From Candidatus Altimarinota bacterium (lineage in GTDB: Bacteria; Patescibacteriota; Gracilibacteria; BD1-5; UBA6164): a stretch of DNA of 59,520 bases. Position 1 is the stretch's first letter. Each line of letters opens with the position of its first letter. Positions 1 to 9,710 of the stretch are shown here, piece by piece. A program made the position numbers and the translations under genes. Under the pieces are notes generated by a model that searched no databases, was not told the origin of the DNA, and was given only the letters and a program-made list of their open reading frames with translations. The stretch is taken from positions 1 to 59,520 of the forward strand of contig JAQVDN010000007.1 of assembly GCA_028698305.1 (NCBI GenBank). The letters are read 5' to 3'.

Positions 1-73
1 TTACTTTTTTTCATTCTTAAAAACCACCATTTGTGAGAAAGGATTTTTATATTAAGAGTTAAATTACATTAGA

Positions 74-601
74 TTAAGCCATATTTAAGAACCGTGGCGC
101 ATTTTGTACCTTTATGTAAATATAGCCAGCTGTGTAGCTCTCAAATGATGCTTTTATATCATCATTTATGCTTACAAAATTATATTTTTTCCCTCTTAGT
201 GACAAGCTTGGCAAGTGTAAATCTCTCTCTAGCCCTTTTATTTCATTTAGAGCAGTTTGTAAATCTAACAAGCTACTATTATAAAGTTTTCTTGTGGCAC
301 TTTCAAACTTTTTTACATACTCTTGAAGCTCCGGTAAAATATAACTTTCATCATTATCGCTTAGATCTACATACAAAATATCGTTTTTATTTCTTTTTCT
401 CTCATTGTCAAAATGATCGTCAACTTTTTTTTCTAAATTATCAAAAAATTCTAGCCCTTTTTGCTCTGTTTTATCTAGCCAATTATAAGCATCATCTAGT
501 TTATCAATCACTTTGTCTCTATTGTCGTCATTTTCTAAATACTTTTTAACACCGTAACCTGTAGCTGCTAATGCTATACCACCAATAATAAAAGGCACCA
601 T
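74..601 (-). CDS. Hypothetical single-pass membrane protein (175 aa)
   Basis: I do not recognise a family. Residues 1-20 form one hydrophobic segment containing GGIALAATGYGV; the rest is strongly charged and probably helical, with Asp/Lys/Glu-rich stretches at about 25-75. The start is supported by AGGAGA shortly upstream. An inverted repeat, CTAATGTT (611-618) and AACATTAG (635-642), lies in the leader and could terminate the upstream WYL operon or mask the ribosome site. It lies last in the minus-strand run, after the WYL regulator and ATPase. Function unknown; an accessory conjugation or exclusion role is only a guess from position. Confidence 0.6.
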   Translation of the reverse strand: MVPFIIGGIALAATGYGVKKYLENDDNRDKVIDKLDDAYNWLDKTEQKGLEFFDNLEKKVDDHFDNERKRNKNDILYVDLSDNDESYILPELQEYVKKFESATRKLYNSSLLDLQTALNEIKGLERDLHLPSLSLRGKKYNFVSINDDIKASFESYTAGYIYIKVQNAPRFLNMA

Positions 602-653
602 CTTGTTCTCCTAATGTTTTATTTTTAGAAATGTAACATTAGTATTCGACAGG

Positions 654-1535
654 TTATGTCGTTTGAAGGTACTCATTTAAAATTTTTGATAATTTTTCTT
701 GTAAATATTGAGGAGATTTGATTTTAATATAGGGAATCCAATATTTTACAAGATGAATAATCTCATCATCGTATGCTATGTTTGTAGAAACTATTATATG
801 ATTCTCATTCTCTTCTATAATTCTTTTATTTGCTAAAGTTTCCTTTCTAAAAAAATACTCTTTTGCTTTAGTGTCTATTTCTAGGGTAACTTCTATAAAA
901 TCTTTTGAAATCCAATTTACATCATTTTTCTCTATTTGATTTAAAAACTCTTTTTTGGGTGAGAAATGAATTTTAAAATCCCATTTCAGTTGTTTTATTT
1001 TTGAAAATGTATATGTTTTTAACTCAGCATTATCATCAGCTAGAAGATACCATATCCCATTGTTATTGATGAGTTTATAAGGGTTGACACTTCGTTGCTT
1101 TTCATTGTAAAGAAAATGAATTGGTGATTGTCTGCTAATAGCACCTGAGAGTTGTTCAAATAACTCTTTTTTATCTGATATATCCTCAAAGCCACTATTT
1201 TTCACCATATATAGGCTGTTAAATTTAAGTTCCAAAAGGTCACTTATAAAACTATGATCCAATGATGGGTACAACTCGCTTATTCCACTTATTTGAGCAA
1301 AGTTTTGTATATCTTTATAACTTAATTTTCCAAGAGCATGAGGACTTAAAAAATAGTAATTTTGTTCTTTTTGTAGAGGTATGTAAGACAACCTTTCATT
1401 AAGGTCTCTTTGAATCGTTCGCACATTCACATTAAATTCATCTGCCAACTCTTCAGCTGTAAACCTCTCGCCATTGTTAAGTTTTGTAATAATAAGTCCT
1501 AGTCTAATTCCAATCTTATCGTGTTCTTTTTCCAT
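654..1535 (-). CDS. WYL-domain transcriptional regulator with N-terminal HTH
   Basis: 293 aa. Residues 10-60 form a DeoR-type helix-turn-helix (ADEFNVNVRTIQRDL), and residues 138-185 carry the WYL domain with the WYL tripeptide at 162-164 followed by a characteristic YTFSKIK strand. WYL proteins are ligand-responsive regulators, often attached to defence or mobile loci. The start overlaps the stop of the upstream ATPase gene (TAATG), so the two are translationally coupled. The perfect 12-bp inverted repeat upstream of the ATPase (2660-2694) is a reasonable operator for autoregulation, which is inference. Confidence 0.85.
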   Translation of the reverse strand: MEKEHDKIGIRLGLIITKLNNGERFTAEELADEFNVNVRTIQRDLNERLSYIPLQKEQNYYFLSPHALGKLSYKDIQNFAQISGISELYPSLDHSFISDLLELKFNSLYMVKNSGFEDISDKKELFEQLSGAISRQSPIHFLYNEKQRSVNPYKLINNNGIWYLLADDNAELKTYTFSKIKQLKWDFKIHFSPKKEFLNQIEKNDVNWISKDFIEVTLEIDTKAKEYFFRKETLANKRIIEENENHIIVSTNIAYDDEIIHLVKYWIPYIKIKSPQYLQEKLSKILNEYLQTT

Positions 1536-2647
1536 TATTTACCACCTCTTATCCAAAACTCAAACAACGGATCAGCAAAATAATATCCATCACTATTTTT
1601 ATCGATGATATCTTTTTGCACAAGTCCATTTAGTGCTGTCTGAAAAGAGCCTGATTTGATTTGGTATTTGGCTAAGTATTGCTCATCATAAAGAGATTTA
1701 CCATCTTTTTCAAGGACTATTTTTAAAGCCTTTTTTTGATTTGGTGTAAGATTATCCCATTCTACCCCAAAGAGGTCTTCTTCCCTTTCTATTATAATTT
1801 TAAGAGTTTTTGAGAAGTTTTCATCATCCACTTTTATTTCGCATTGGTTCCATAACTCATAGGCAAATTGTTGTGTATAGTATGGAAACCCTTTGGTAAA
1901 CTCAAATATTTTATCTATATAAATCTCGGCTATCTCTTTGTTGGTCGTTTTAAATTTTGAAGTGATAAATTCACTCCATGACTCTTTTTGTATCTCTTTG
2001 ATTTTAAAGTGTTTTACAGATTTGTAAAATGGTCTATTTTTGTCTAAAAACATCGCATGAAGTAAAGATTTCTTACTTCCCATAAAGATGTAGCTTACTT
2101 TATCGCTGTGGTGTTGGATGACACTTCTCATCTTCGCTTCAAGGTCAAAGTTGGCTATCTCTTGAAATTCATCAAATATCACTACTATTTTTTGTCCCTC
2201 TTTTGCAAAGGCTAGTGGGATATTTAGCACATCTTCTAAAGCTTTTGTTCTGTCTTCATTGTTTAGTGCAAGAGAAAAACTAGGATTTCCAGTTGCATCA
2301 AAATTTACATTGATATTTGGTCTCAAATTTAAAACACTTTTGAAAAAATTTACTATTTTATCGGTTGGCTCTTCTAGGCTTTTGGCTAGGACATTAAAAT
2401 ATTTATTGATAAACTCATCAAGAGTTGATAAATACATCAAATCCAAAAATACATATTTTACTTTTTCATCTTTTAGCTCATCCATAGTTTTGAGTACAAA
2501 AGATGTTTTACCAAATCTTCTTGGGGCATAGATTAGAGTGTTTAGTCCTGCATTTATGTCGGTTTTCAGCTCTTTTATCTCATCTACTCGATTACAAAAA
2601 TGAATACTGCCAACAGCTCCACCGTAATAAAAAGGGTTTTTAATCAT
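1535..2647 (-). CDS. AAA-family ATPase (archaeal-type orphan ATPase)
   Basis: 370 aa. Walker A is APRRFGKTS at residues 41-49 and Walker B is VVIFDEFQE at 155-163, the pattern of the archaeal-type ATPase family common as orphan or mobile genes. A sensor-like segment (FMGSKKSLL) and a C-terminal winged-helix-like region (about 300-370) follow. It is the first gene of a two-gene operon with the WYL regulator. The pair sits downstream of traG but has its own promoter region with an inverted repeat, so it looks like an accessory insertion rather than a transfer gene. Substrate unknown. Confidence 0.75.
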   Translation of the reverse strand: MIKNPFYYGGAVGSIHFCNRVDEIKELKTDINAGLNTLIYAPRRFGKTSFVLKTMDELKDEKVKYVFLDLMYLSTLDEFINKYFNVLAKSLEEPTDKIVNFFKSVLNLRPNINVNFDATGNPSFSLALNNEDRTKALEDVLNIPLAFAKEGQKIVVIFDEFQEIANFDLEAKMRSVIQHHSDKVSYIFMGSKKSLLHAMFLDKNRPFYKSVKHFKIKEIQKESWSEFITSKFKTTNKEIAEIYIDKIFEFTKGFPYYTQQFAYELWNQCEIKVDDENFSKTLKIIIEREEDLFGVEWDNLTPNQKKALKIVLEKDGKSLYDEQYLAKYQIKSGSFQTALNGLVQKDIIDKNSDGYYFADPLFEFWIRGGK

Positions 2648-2659
2648 GATATAAACTCC

Positions 2660-2694
2660 AACTATGTTTTAAACATAATATCTAAAACATAGTT
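2660..2694. promoter_or_regulatory. Perfect 12-bp inverted repeat, candidate WYL-regulator operator
   Basis: AACTATGTTTTA (2660-2671) and TAAAACATAGTT (2683-2694) are exact reverse complements separated by 11 bp, placed just upstream of the ATPase/WYL operon start at 2647. No T-run follows on the traG reading side, so an operator is more likely than a traG terminator. Assignment to the WYL protein is inference from adjacency. Confidence 0.5.
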
Positions 2695-2721
2695 AGAGCT
2701 AATTTAACTTCAGTTTTTATT

Positions 2722-5700
2722 TTAAGGTGTTGTTAGTACATTATCAATTCTTTGACTTTCTTGCTTTAAACTTTTTTCTGGATCATAATTTGGAGTAGGG
2801 TTGTAAGTCTGTAACTTTTGTTCAGGATCATACTTCATATTACCTACTGGATTATATGTCTGTTGATTGCCTGAATTCAATGTCTTTAAATCAATATTTT
2901 GCTGGTTAAATTGTGAAGTAAATTTTTCCATTTCAGGCGAATTTACTGGTGGTAAATCTGAACCTTGCCCTAAGGGTGTAGGAATTAGCAATGAACCTGC
3001 ACCACTAGCTAAATTTAGTCCTGCTTCAACATATTTACCTACATTTTCATCAGCATTAGCAGCAGCTCCGGCAAAAGCTGTTAATCCAATGGTAGATACT
3101 ACCATGCTAAAAAAGCCTCCTGCTCTTGGAGTGTGTGGTTCAGTATTTCCATGCATGCTAGATGATGTATGAGTAGAATTACTTGGATTAACTTGGCTTT
3201 TTAATTCAGGATTTGAAGCAACAATACTAGCACCGGCTTTATTAAAATCAAAATTACCACTTTGAGGCACTGATTTAACATTCTTCAAATCTTCCTGAGC
3301 TATTTTTACAGTGGCTTCATTTCCAGTAGCATTATTTTTAAAATGAACACTTGCTGTTCCATCTTTGTTAAAGCCTGTTACTGTACCATAATTCGAATGT
3401 CCCTTATCAAATGCTTGTACAGTTGAACCTACTTTTATTGGTTCATCAACAGGGGCACCTGCACCAAATCCAAAATTTGCCATTCTTTTATTACTTATCG
3501 GTTTGCCATCAATAACATCTTGTTTTAATGCATTTAACCCCTTGATTTCTTTTGGATCATTGGAATGTGTAATTGCCTCATCAATTCTCTTAGTAAATTC
3601 TTCTCTACCTACTTGCTCAACACCTTTAGAAGCTTGAGGACGATTTCCAAAAGTCTCTTCAAGCTTTCCTTCAGCTTTTAATGCATTTTGTTTAAAAGCA
3701 GTTGCTTTTTCATCTACTGAGCCATCATTATTAAATATAAAACCATTTTTCTTTGCTGCTTCTCCTAATCCTAAGTCTTCAAAGGCTTTTTTGGTTCCTG
3801 CTCCTCCTTTACCAGTTTCAATTGCTGTTTCTGCTTTTTTTGTAGCCTGTTCTATGTCATTTACAGCTTTCTCAAAATCTGTAGCTTTGGAAAACTTCTT
3901 CTCAAATGCTTCTTGAATTTGAGGGGCATATCTTGAACCAAATAAACCTGCCGCAACTCCTGATAGTAATACAGCAGCTTCCTTTTTAACACCGTCTTGT
4001 GTTTCCTTACTAGCATTTGCTAAATTACCTAAAAAATCTTTTTTTGCTTGTTGATATTCAGGATTTTGGTTATTAGTTACACTTGTTCCTTTAGTAGTAA
4101 TCTGATCATCTGTTTTTGTTGCATCATCAACTTTTTGAATTTCATCTTTTACATCATTAGCAAAAACAGAATTTGGTTCTGGATTAGAAGCAATAACTCC
4201 ATTTTTCAGATCTCTTTCTGTTTTAGAAATATTACTATCCATCCTTTCAAGAGTTTCAACTGCTGTTTCATTTGCATTTTTAGATTGCTCATCTTTAAAT
4301 AGATTTCTAATAGGCTCATTTGTTGAGAACTTTTGACCACTTACTTCACTCTCTTTTTGAGCATATAATTGCTGTAGCTGTTTTGTAGAACTATCATCAA
4401 GTTGATAAGTATCTGATTTTCCATCTTTATTTGTTACAACTAATTGCCCACTTTTATTTGTAGAAATAGAATCGCTATCAGTTAGTGTAACTCCAACTGC
4501 TTTTGTAGCAATATTTGTGGCATTAGCTAATGCTCCTCCAAAACCACCTTTACCTTTAAATAGTCCAGAGAATGCATTTAATCCAGAAGTAGGAGATACC
4601 TGTGCCACATTTGCTGTTGTATTGTCTTTTGAATAACCTGTAGTATCGTTAACAGAAGTATCTTTACCTTCTGTATCTGAATGAGTATATGCTTTTTTAA
4701 ATGCTTCTGTTAAGACACCACTTGTTGCTTTTTCAACTGCTTTTTGTTTAGCATACTCTTCTGTTGCCTTAACTTGAGCCATATCAACATTTTTAATATC
4801 TTTGGCTCTACCATTTTCATCAATTGTAAATGTTCCTTTAGAACCACTAGAAGTGGTTACATTTTGAGTTGAAGTGCCATCTCCATTGTAGGTTGTTTCA
4901 ACTGTTGTACCGTTTTCATTTCTGATTTTAGAATGCGTTAATTCACCATTATTATAATCAAACTCACCACTTACAGTTTTTCCTGAACTATCTGTTGAAG
5001 TATATTTAATGCCTGTACCACTTAAAATTTCTCCATTTTTTCCAAATGTCATAGCTCCATTTAGTTGTGTAACTGTTCCATCTGTACCAACATTTGTCCA
5101 TGTTCCATTTTGATATGATGAACCATCAGAATTATTTTTTACCTGAGTATTTGCACTCCAGTTAGCTCCTACATTACCTCCTCCGTGATGTCCAGCAATC
5201 GTATTAAGCCCCTGAGAAATACCTTGCATTGCTCCACTTACCATACCTTGATTCGATTGACTTGTCATGCCTTGTGTTGTTGTTAAATTGTTTGCTCCAA
5301 AACCTTCTCTTTGAATATTATATGCCTGTCCCATACCTAACATCGATGTAGTGTCATGTTTGTTTGCCATAGTGTTATCCATTCGAATGTTACCGCTTTG
5401 CCAACTTCCTGTACCCATCTCACTACCTACTGCTTCACCTTTTGCAACTCTTCCGGTAATCCCTCCTGTCATCATTGCTAATGCTCCCATTGAAAACCCT
5501 CCAACTATAAGTCCACTAATTGTAGGAACCATCCAATACATTGAAGATATCATATTAATATAGTCTAATGATGTTGACTCAACTAGTGGTTTAGTCATTG
5601 AAGTTAATGTGCTGTCTGCATAAGCATCTATTACCCCTTGAGCTTTAACTGATACAAGATGATTTAATATGATTTCTCCTAAATGCCATGTTGCTAGCCA

Positions 5701-6849
5701 CATAAGCATTGTTAAATATCCAACAAAAGATTTAAAAGCTAGTGGTGTTAACATAATAAGTGCTAGCATCGGTGTAAGTCCAGCAACAACTGACATCAAT
5801 ATACCCTTTGTTACAGGGATGTATTTAGAACCTAATATCCCTGAAACAATCATATTTGAACTAGCTACACTTTCAGCTTTACCTGCATACATTGCTAAAC
5901 TTTCTGAGTTTGAAGCATTCATAGCTGCATAACTTTTAAAGGCTCCATTGAAAGCATTTATTGAAGCATTTTGCATTAACATAGTATTTGCTGAAGCTGT
6001 GGCACCATGAAGCCATTGATGTGTTGTTCCAAGTTTAGAAGATATCGCAGCAGCACTACCAAATCCCATTTGTGTAGCTAAGTTTTGCATTGCTTTGCCA
6101 CCTGCGGAAAAATATGTAGTCATATCTGAATTAATTGATGAATATGCATCTGTACAGCTCTTAACCTCTTTTGTACCATCTGATTTTATATATTCCACTA
6201 AGACTGCTGGATTAGTTCCTCCCATATATGACCATAAATCATTACTTTGCATTGCTAAATCATAATCTTTAATACCATCATCAAAATCTGGTAATGCACA
6301 TTCTATTGAATAGTTATAAACATTTTGAGATAATCTTGTATCTGTGATTTTGTAGCTAAGTGATGAGTTAAATAAATTCAATGGCAACATCATTCCACCA
6401 TCTGTATATCTAAGGGTTGCAGGTATTGAAGAAGCACTTTCATATGCTTGCCCGAGCTTATAATCAAGGGCTGAAATCAAACTCATGGGATATCCAACTG
6501 CCCAAGGTACACCATTAATTACTTTATTATTGCCAGTATTTGTTAGATCATCAATTTCAATTGATACTTGAGCGACTGCAAAGGCTGACCATACACCTGT
6601 AGAAAGCAAAAATATTTTTGGTACTTTTAAAATATCTGAATTAGGTATAACTGTTGCCATTGCACCTACAAATAGTGCTAATGACAATGTTAATTTCCAA
6701 GCATCTTTATAATCATCATAATGAAATAAAAAGGCTATCATTTGTAATGTTTCGCCTAATATATCTCCATACCCCCATGAATATACAGTGTAATCAGCAC
6801 CAAATAATGATGTGCTGAATATTAAAAGAAAAACACTTATCCACTTCAT
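2722..6849 (-). CDS. traG: TraG, F-type mating-pair formation/stabilisation inner-membrane protein
   Basis: 1375 aa, larger than F TraG (about 940 aa). An N-terminal signal/TM segment, several membrane segments up to about residue 470 (for example around 345-395 and 440-465) and a GGFSMGALAMMTGG segment match the TraG N-terminal region. A long Gly/Ser/Thr/Asn-rich periplasmic C-terminal part with coiled-coil-prone stretches follows. A hydrophobic segment near 1265-1285 (FFSMVVSTIGLTAFAGAAA) is unusual. In F, TraG acts in pilus assembly and mating-pair stabilisation. It is the last gene of the trbI operon and abuts trbC (TAATG). Confidence 0.85.
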   Translation of the reverse strand: MKWISVFLLIFSTSLFGADYTVYSWGYGDILGETLQMIAFLFHYDDYKDAWKLTLSLALFVGAMATVIPNSDILKVPKIFLLSTGVWSAFAVAQVSIEIDDLTNTGNNKVINGVPWAVGYPMSLISALDYKLGQAYESASSIPATLRYTDGGMMLPLNLFNSSLSYKITDTRLSQNVYNYSIECALPDFDDGIKDYDLAMQSNDLWSYMGGTNPAVLVEYIKSDGTKEVKSCTDAYSSINSDMTTYFSAGGKAMQNLATQMGFGSAAAISSKLGTTHQWLHGATASANTMLMQNASINAFNGAFKSYAAMNASNSESLAMYAGKAESVASSNMIVSGILGSKYIPVTKGILMSVVAGLTPMLALIMLTPLAFKSFVGYLTMLMWLATWHLGEIILNHLVSVKAQGVIDAYADSTLTSMTKPLVESTSLDYINMISSMYWMVPTISGLIVGGFSMGALAMMTGGITGRVAKGEAVGSEMGTGSWQSGNIRMDNTMANKHDTTSMLGMGQAYNIQREGFGANNLTTTQGMTSQSNQGMVSGAMQGISQGLNTIAGHHGGGNVGANWSANTQVKNNSDGSSYQNGTWTNVGTDGTVTQLNGAMTFGKNGEILSGTGIKYTSTDSSGKTVSGEFDYNNGELTHSKIRNENGTTVETTYNGDGTSTQNVTTSSGSKGTFTIDENGRAKDIKNVDMAQVKATEEYAKQKAVEKATSGVLTEAFKKAYTHSDTEGKDTSVNDTTGYSKDNTTANVAQVSPTSGLNAFSGLFKGKGGFGGALANATNIATKAVGVTLTDSDSISTNKSGQLVVTNKDGKSDTYQLDDSSTKQLQQLYAQKESEVSGQKFSTNEPIRNLFKDEQSKNANETAVETLERMDSNISKTERDLKNGVIASNPEPNSVFANDVKDEIQKVDDATKTDDQITTKGTSVTNNQNPEYQQAKKDFLGNLANASKETQDGVKKEAAVLLSGVAAGLFGSRYAPQIQEAFEKKFSKATDFEKAVNDIEQATKKAETAIETGKGGAGTKKAFEDLGLGEAAKKNGFIFNNDGSVDEKATAFKQNALKAEGKLEETFGNRPQASKGVEQVGREEFTKRIDEAITHSNDPKEIKGLNALKQDVIDGKPISNKRMANFGFGAGAPVDEPIKVGSTVQAFDKGHSNYGTVTGFNKDGTASVHFKNNATGNEATVKIAQEDLKNVKSVPQSGNFDFNKAGASIVASNPELKSQVNPSNSTHTSSSMHGNTEPHTPRAGGFFSMVVSTIGLTAFAGAAANADENVGKYVEAGLNLASGAGSLLIPTPLGQGSDLPPVNSPEMEKFTSQFNQQNIDLKTLNSGNQQTYNPVGNMKYDPEQKLQTYNPTPNYDPEKSLKQESQRIDNVLTTP

Positions 6850-7622
6850 TATTTAGGCTCTCTAAGTTTTTTGATTAGTTTTGTTAATGAAATATCATTT
6901 GACTGTTTTTCTAATTCCTCAAGATGATATAGCATATTCCAATCGCCACAACTTTTATATATTTTTCCTGTTTTAACTTCCTCTTTTGAACCTTCACTCC
7001 CTTGAAAACCTTTATTCAGATAAGAAACATCTTTTGCATATACAATGCAAGGGACTTCATTTATTTCATATCTTTCAAACAACAAGGGGTCTAATAATAT
7101 AGATGGGTTCATCTTTTCATTTGGCTTGTATTCAATAACTTTTTTTAGAAACTCCATTGTTGGCATAATCTTTTCACAACCATTAATACAACCTCTTAAA
7201 AGTAAAGAACCATTTCTCAATTTATTTTTATCCAAAAACAAACCATATTCATGCCATATAGAAAGTGGAACAGAACTACTCATAAATATATATATTCTAT
7301 TGTTTGATATAAAATCTTCAATATTAATATCTATCTTTTGACCACCATTTTGATTTAAAGAAGTTTGAATATTGCTAAATATCTCTTTTTTTGTTGCTCC
7401 GCCATAAACTTTAGTTTCATAAGAGTTAATTCTATCTTGCAATCCATTCATGGCATTTTGAATTTGTTCTTTATAGATACTTGTATCAGGTTTTTTAAGG
7501 GTTTTATTCATATCAAAATATAGATCTTCCCTTTTTTTATCAATTTTTTCTATCTGATCATAAAAATCTGCAAAAGCATTTATACATATAAATAGTGTAA
7601 ATATAATTATTTTAGAATACAC
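6849..7622 (-). CDS. trbC: TrbC, F-type pilus assembly protein (thioredoxin-fold-like)
   Basis: 257 aa with an N-terminal signal peptide ending near residue 18. The centre (IYIFMSSSVPLSIWHEYG, then LLLRGCINGC, then LLDPLLFERYEINEVPCIVY) reproduces the F-type TrbC pattern, whose members resemble thioredoxin folds but normally lack the CXXC redox pair. Here a CINGC pair is present, which is uncommon and could be structural or redox-active. TrbC is periplasmic and needed for F pilus assembly. It overlaps traU by 11 nt and traG by one base, so translation is coupled. Confidence 0.85.
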   Translation of the reverse strand: MYSKIIIFTLFICINAFADFYDQIEKIDKKREDLYFDMNKTLKKPDTSIYKEQIQNAMNGLQDRINSYETKVYGGATKKEIFSNIQTSLNQNGGQKIDINIEDFISNNRIYIFMSSSVPLSIWHEYGLFLDKNKLRNGSLLLRGCINGCEKIMPTMEFLKKVIEYKPNEKMNPSILLDPLLFERYEINEVPCIVYAKDVSYLNKGFQGSEGSKEEVKTGKIYKSCGDWNMLYHLEELEKQSNDISLTKLIKKLREPK

Positions 7623-8634
7623 AACAATCCCTTTTTCTGTAAGTCATAATTGTCCAAACATGATTATTAACACCTGGTGTATTTTGTCCGTGTGCCCATA
7701 TCATTCCACTTCTTCCAATTGGTGTTCTAAATGGCCATAGCATTAATGGATAAATTGGATAAAGTGCATAAGCTGATTTTCTCATTATTGGCATTGGATA
7801 TTTACCACATAATCCGACATTGCCCAAACTACCCCATAAGATTAGTTCCCTGTGCATTTTAAATATCATTCTAGCTCCTGCTGCCATTGCATTATCTGCA
7901 CTTGCTACACCACTATTTGATGAACCCAATGGAAAAATATTCCCCCATGAACCAATACACCAATAAAGAGGGTCTAATGGAAAACCAAAGTTTGCAGCAA
8001 CACTATCAGCTATGCAAGCAAATTGAGCAAACATATTAGTAAACAACAATGCATCCGGAGTTAATATTATTGACCAACTATCACTTTGCCATGTTGGATC
8101 AATTGAAGTTGGGTATAAACTATCCACACTAGCATCTGGTGATAAACAAGCTACATCTACAAGTAACTGAGCTAATTTGAGAAATGGATATTTGATGTAT
8201 GTAACTTGATAACTCTCATTATTACTTGCTCCTTGAGCTGATGGAGTTCCTGCTTGAAAATTATTACCTAATCCTGGAAGAGGAATTGATACTCCTAAAG
8301 ATGGGATACAATTCGATATTCCACTTACATCCATTGTTGCAAAAGGCTCCCAAAATGATAGTGTTAATCCTATTCTTGGAAATGGATCAGGACAAACACA
8401 TATAGGACTTGAAACATCAGCATAATCTTCCGCCATTGTAGAAACACCTAATGGAATACCTGCAAATCGTATTGGTAAAAGATTATAAACCGTAGTAATC
8501 ATATTTGTTAAAACGATACCTAAAGAAGCTCCTCCTCCTATTGCAGCTTCACAAGCAGCTGCATTTGGACTAGCATGTGCAAGTTGAAATGTTGAAAAAA
8601 TGACTAAAAGAATCTTACTTACTTTTTTTAGCAT
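7612..8634 (-). CDS. traU: TraU, F-type conjugation DNA-transfer protein
   Basis: 340 aa, close to F TraU (330 aa). Signal peptide residues 1-22 (cleavage near LAHA-S). The CVCPDPFPRIGLTLSFWEP segment, many conserved cysteines and WIGSWG-like motifs (YWCIGSWGNIFPLG) are typical of TraU, a periplasmic protein important for DNA transfer. The many Cys residues fit the DsbC and TraF-type thioredoxins encoded by the same plasmid. Overlaps traW by 20 nt and trbC by 11 nt. Confidence 0.92.
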   Translation of the reverse strand: MLKKVSKILLVIFSTFQLAHASPNAAACEAAIGGGASLGIVLTNMITTVYNLLPIRFAGIPLGVSTMAEDYADVSSPICVCPDPFPRIGLTLSFWEPFATMDVSGISNCIPSLGVSIPLPGLGNNFQAGTPSAQGASNNESYQVTYIKYPFLKLAQLLVDVACLSPDASVDSLYPTSIDPTWQSDSWSIILTPDALLFTNMFAQFACIADSVAANFGFPLDPLYWCIGSWGNIFPLGSSNSGVASADNAMAAGARMIFKMHRELILWGSLGNVGLCGKYPMPIMRKSAYALYPIYPLMLWPFRTPIGRSGMIWAHGQNTPGVNNHVWTIMTYRKRDCCVF

Positions 8635-9244
8635 TATATACCTCTACTTTAATCTTATTAACACTTTTATCAACACTAACAATGCTGATAGTTTCTTTGA
8701 TTTTAAATTTCTCTTTTATATTTTTTGTCAACATAAAAGCATGCTTTCCTAAATCATCTTTAACAAGCTCTTTTGCCTTACACATTGTTGATGTAGCTAA
8801 AAAATGTTTATCTTTATATCTAGTAGTTCTAAGATTTTGTACAAAACTTTTTTCATCAGGATCACAAGGATTAAAAATTACTATATCTGGTGGAATAGCT
8901 TTAATAAATTTGATTGGGTTTACTTGAGTTCCTTTTTTATATAAAACTCCTTCATATTGGCCATACCGATTGTATTTTGGTATATCTTGCTCTAATGTAT
9001 ATGTTGGATCAATATAATAAACATAGCTTTTTGTTGCACTTATTGTTGATTCTCCAGACATATTTTGTGCGTCGTTTTTTAGCTTTTTTACATATTCTTT
9101 TGCATTCTTTTCTATAAGGGGTTTTCTTTCCATTACTTCATCTATAAAACTTTTTTCTACAATAGAATATGTTTTTGCAAACACTGCACTTGATAAAATT
9201 GTTATCAAAAATATTTTAGAAAACAGGGGATGCTCCTCTCTCAA
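8615..9244 (-). CDS. traW: TraW, F-type pilus assembly protein
   Basis: 209 aa, the usual TraW size. An N-terminal secretion signal ends near AVFA (residue 23). The central YYIDPTY segment and the later IVIFNPCDPDEKSFVQ segment match the TraW family, a periplasmic partner of TraU and TrbC. The annotated start overlaps the S26 peptidase gene by 29 nt. A strong AGAGGAG lies inside the first codons, so the true start could be a few codons downstream at a non-ATG codon; the protein still retains a hydrophobic leader. Confidence 0.85.
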   Translation of the reverse strand: MREEHPLFSKIFLITILSSAVFAKTYSIVEKSFIDEVMERKPLIEKNAKEYVKKLKNDAQNMSGESTISATKSYVYYIDPTYTLEQDIPKYNRYGQYEGVLYKKGTQVNPIKFIKAIPPDIVIFNPCDPDEKSFVQNLRTTRYKDKHFLATSTMCKAKELVKDDLGKHAFMLTKNIKEKFKIKETISIVSVDKSVNKIKVEVYNAKKSK

Positions 9245-9710
9245 TTTGTGATAGATCTACAAATCCAAAATATTTGCTGTCATATGCATATGGATGTGTA
9301 GCTATTGCAAAGAATTTATCATTTGGAATAAAACCATTGAATATAAACTGTGACAATGGTTTGCCTGCCATATCTGTTTTTTTAGCGGTACTAATGTAAC
9401 TCCCATCACAATAGTAATTTAGACCTCTAGTCTCCAAATATTGGCCACTTTTGCAACCAACATATTTCAATAAATATTTTGCTTTTTGAGTATATGAATC
9501 TTTTTTCGGTACAAATAAAATGTATTTATGTACACTGGGATTAAATTCTTTATATGTAATCCAAACACTCTGAGGCAAACAAGAATCAAGGGTGTAATCA
9601 ATTCTAATTGGCAAGTTCTTGTAAACCGGTGGGAAAAGTGTTAAAAACAATAATGAAATATAAAAAAATCTACTTATGAGAATGTATTTGAATGTCTCTA
9701 TAAACTTCAT
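9216..9710 (-). CDS. S26-family signal peptidase of the conjugation system (TrhF/TraF-type)
   Basis: 164 aa. One N-terminal transmembrane helix (about 8-27) precedes a small periplasmic peptidase domain. The SCLPQSVW segment near residue 42 holds the candidate nucleophile Ser, and a Lys in the KYLLKYVGC region is the candidate general base. The C-terminal NGFIPNDKFFAIATHPYAYDSKYFGFV resembles the terminal box of TraF/LepB-type peptidases. In related F-type systems this enzyme processes the propilin, which would fit TraA here. It overlaps trbI by 41 nt. Family assignment is firm; the substrate is inference. Confidence 0.8.
   Translation of the reverse strand: MKFIETFKYILISRFFYISLLFLTLFPPVYKNLPIRIDYTLDSCLPQSVWITYKEFNPSVHKYILFVPKKDSYTQKAKYLLKYVGCKSGQYLETRGLNYYCDGSYISTAKKTDMAGKPLSQFIFNGFIPNDKFFAIATHPYAYDSKYFGFVDLSQIERGASPVF

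Noticed and set aside
1-73. Minus-strand tail reading NPFSQMVVFKNEKK ending exactly at base 1
   Set aside because: Too short (about 17 codons after a stop) with no convincing start or ribosome site; coincidence cannot be excluded.
94-549. Plus-strand open frame of 151 codons opposite the 175-aa gene
   Set aside because: Antisense shadow: odd composition, no ribosome site, and the minus-strand gene has a good start and membrane-protein logic.
8581-8600. AGTTGAAATGTTGAA in traU as an S24-repressor site
   Set aside because: Second half is a direct, not inverted, copy and it lies inside a coding sequence.
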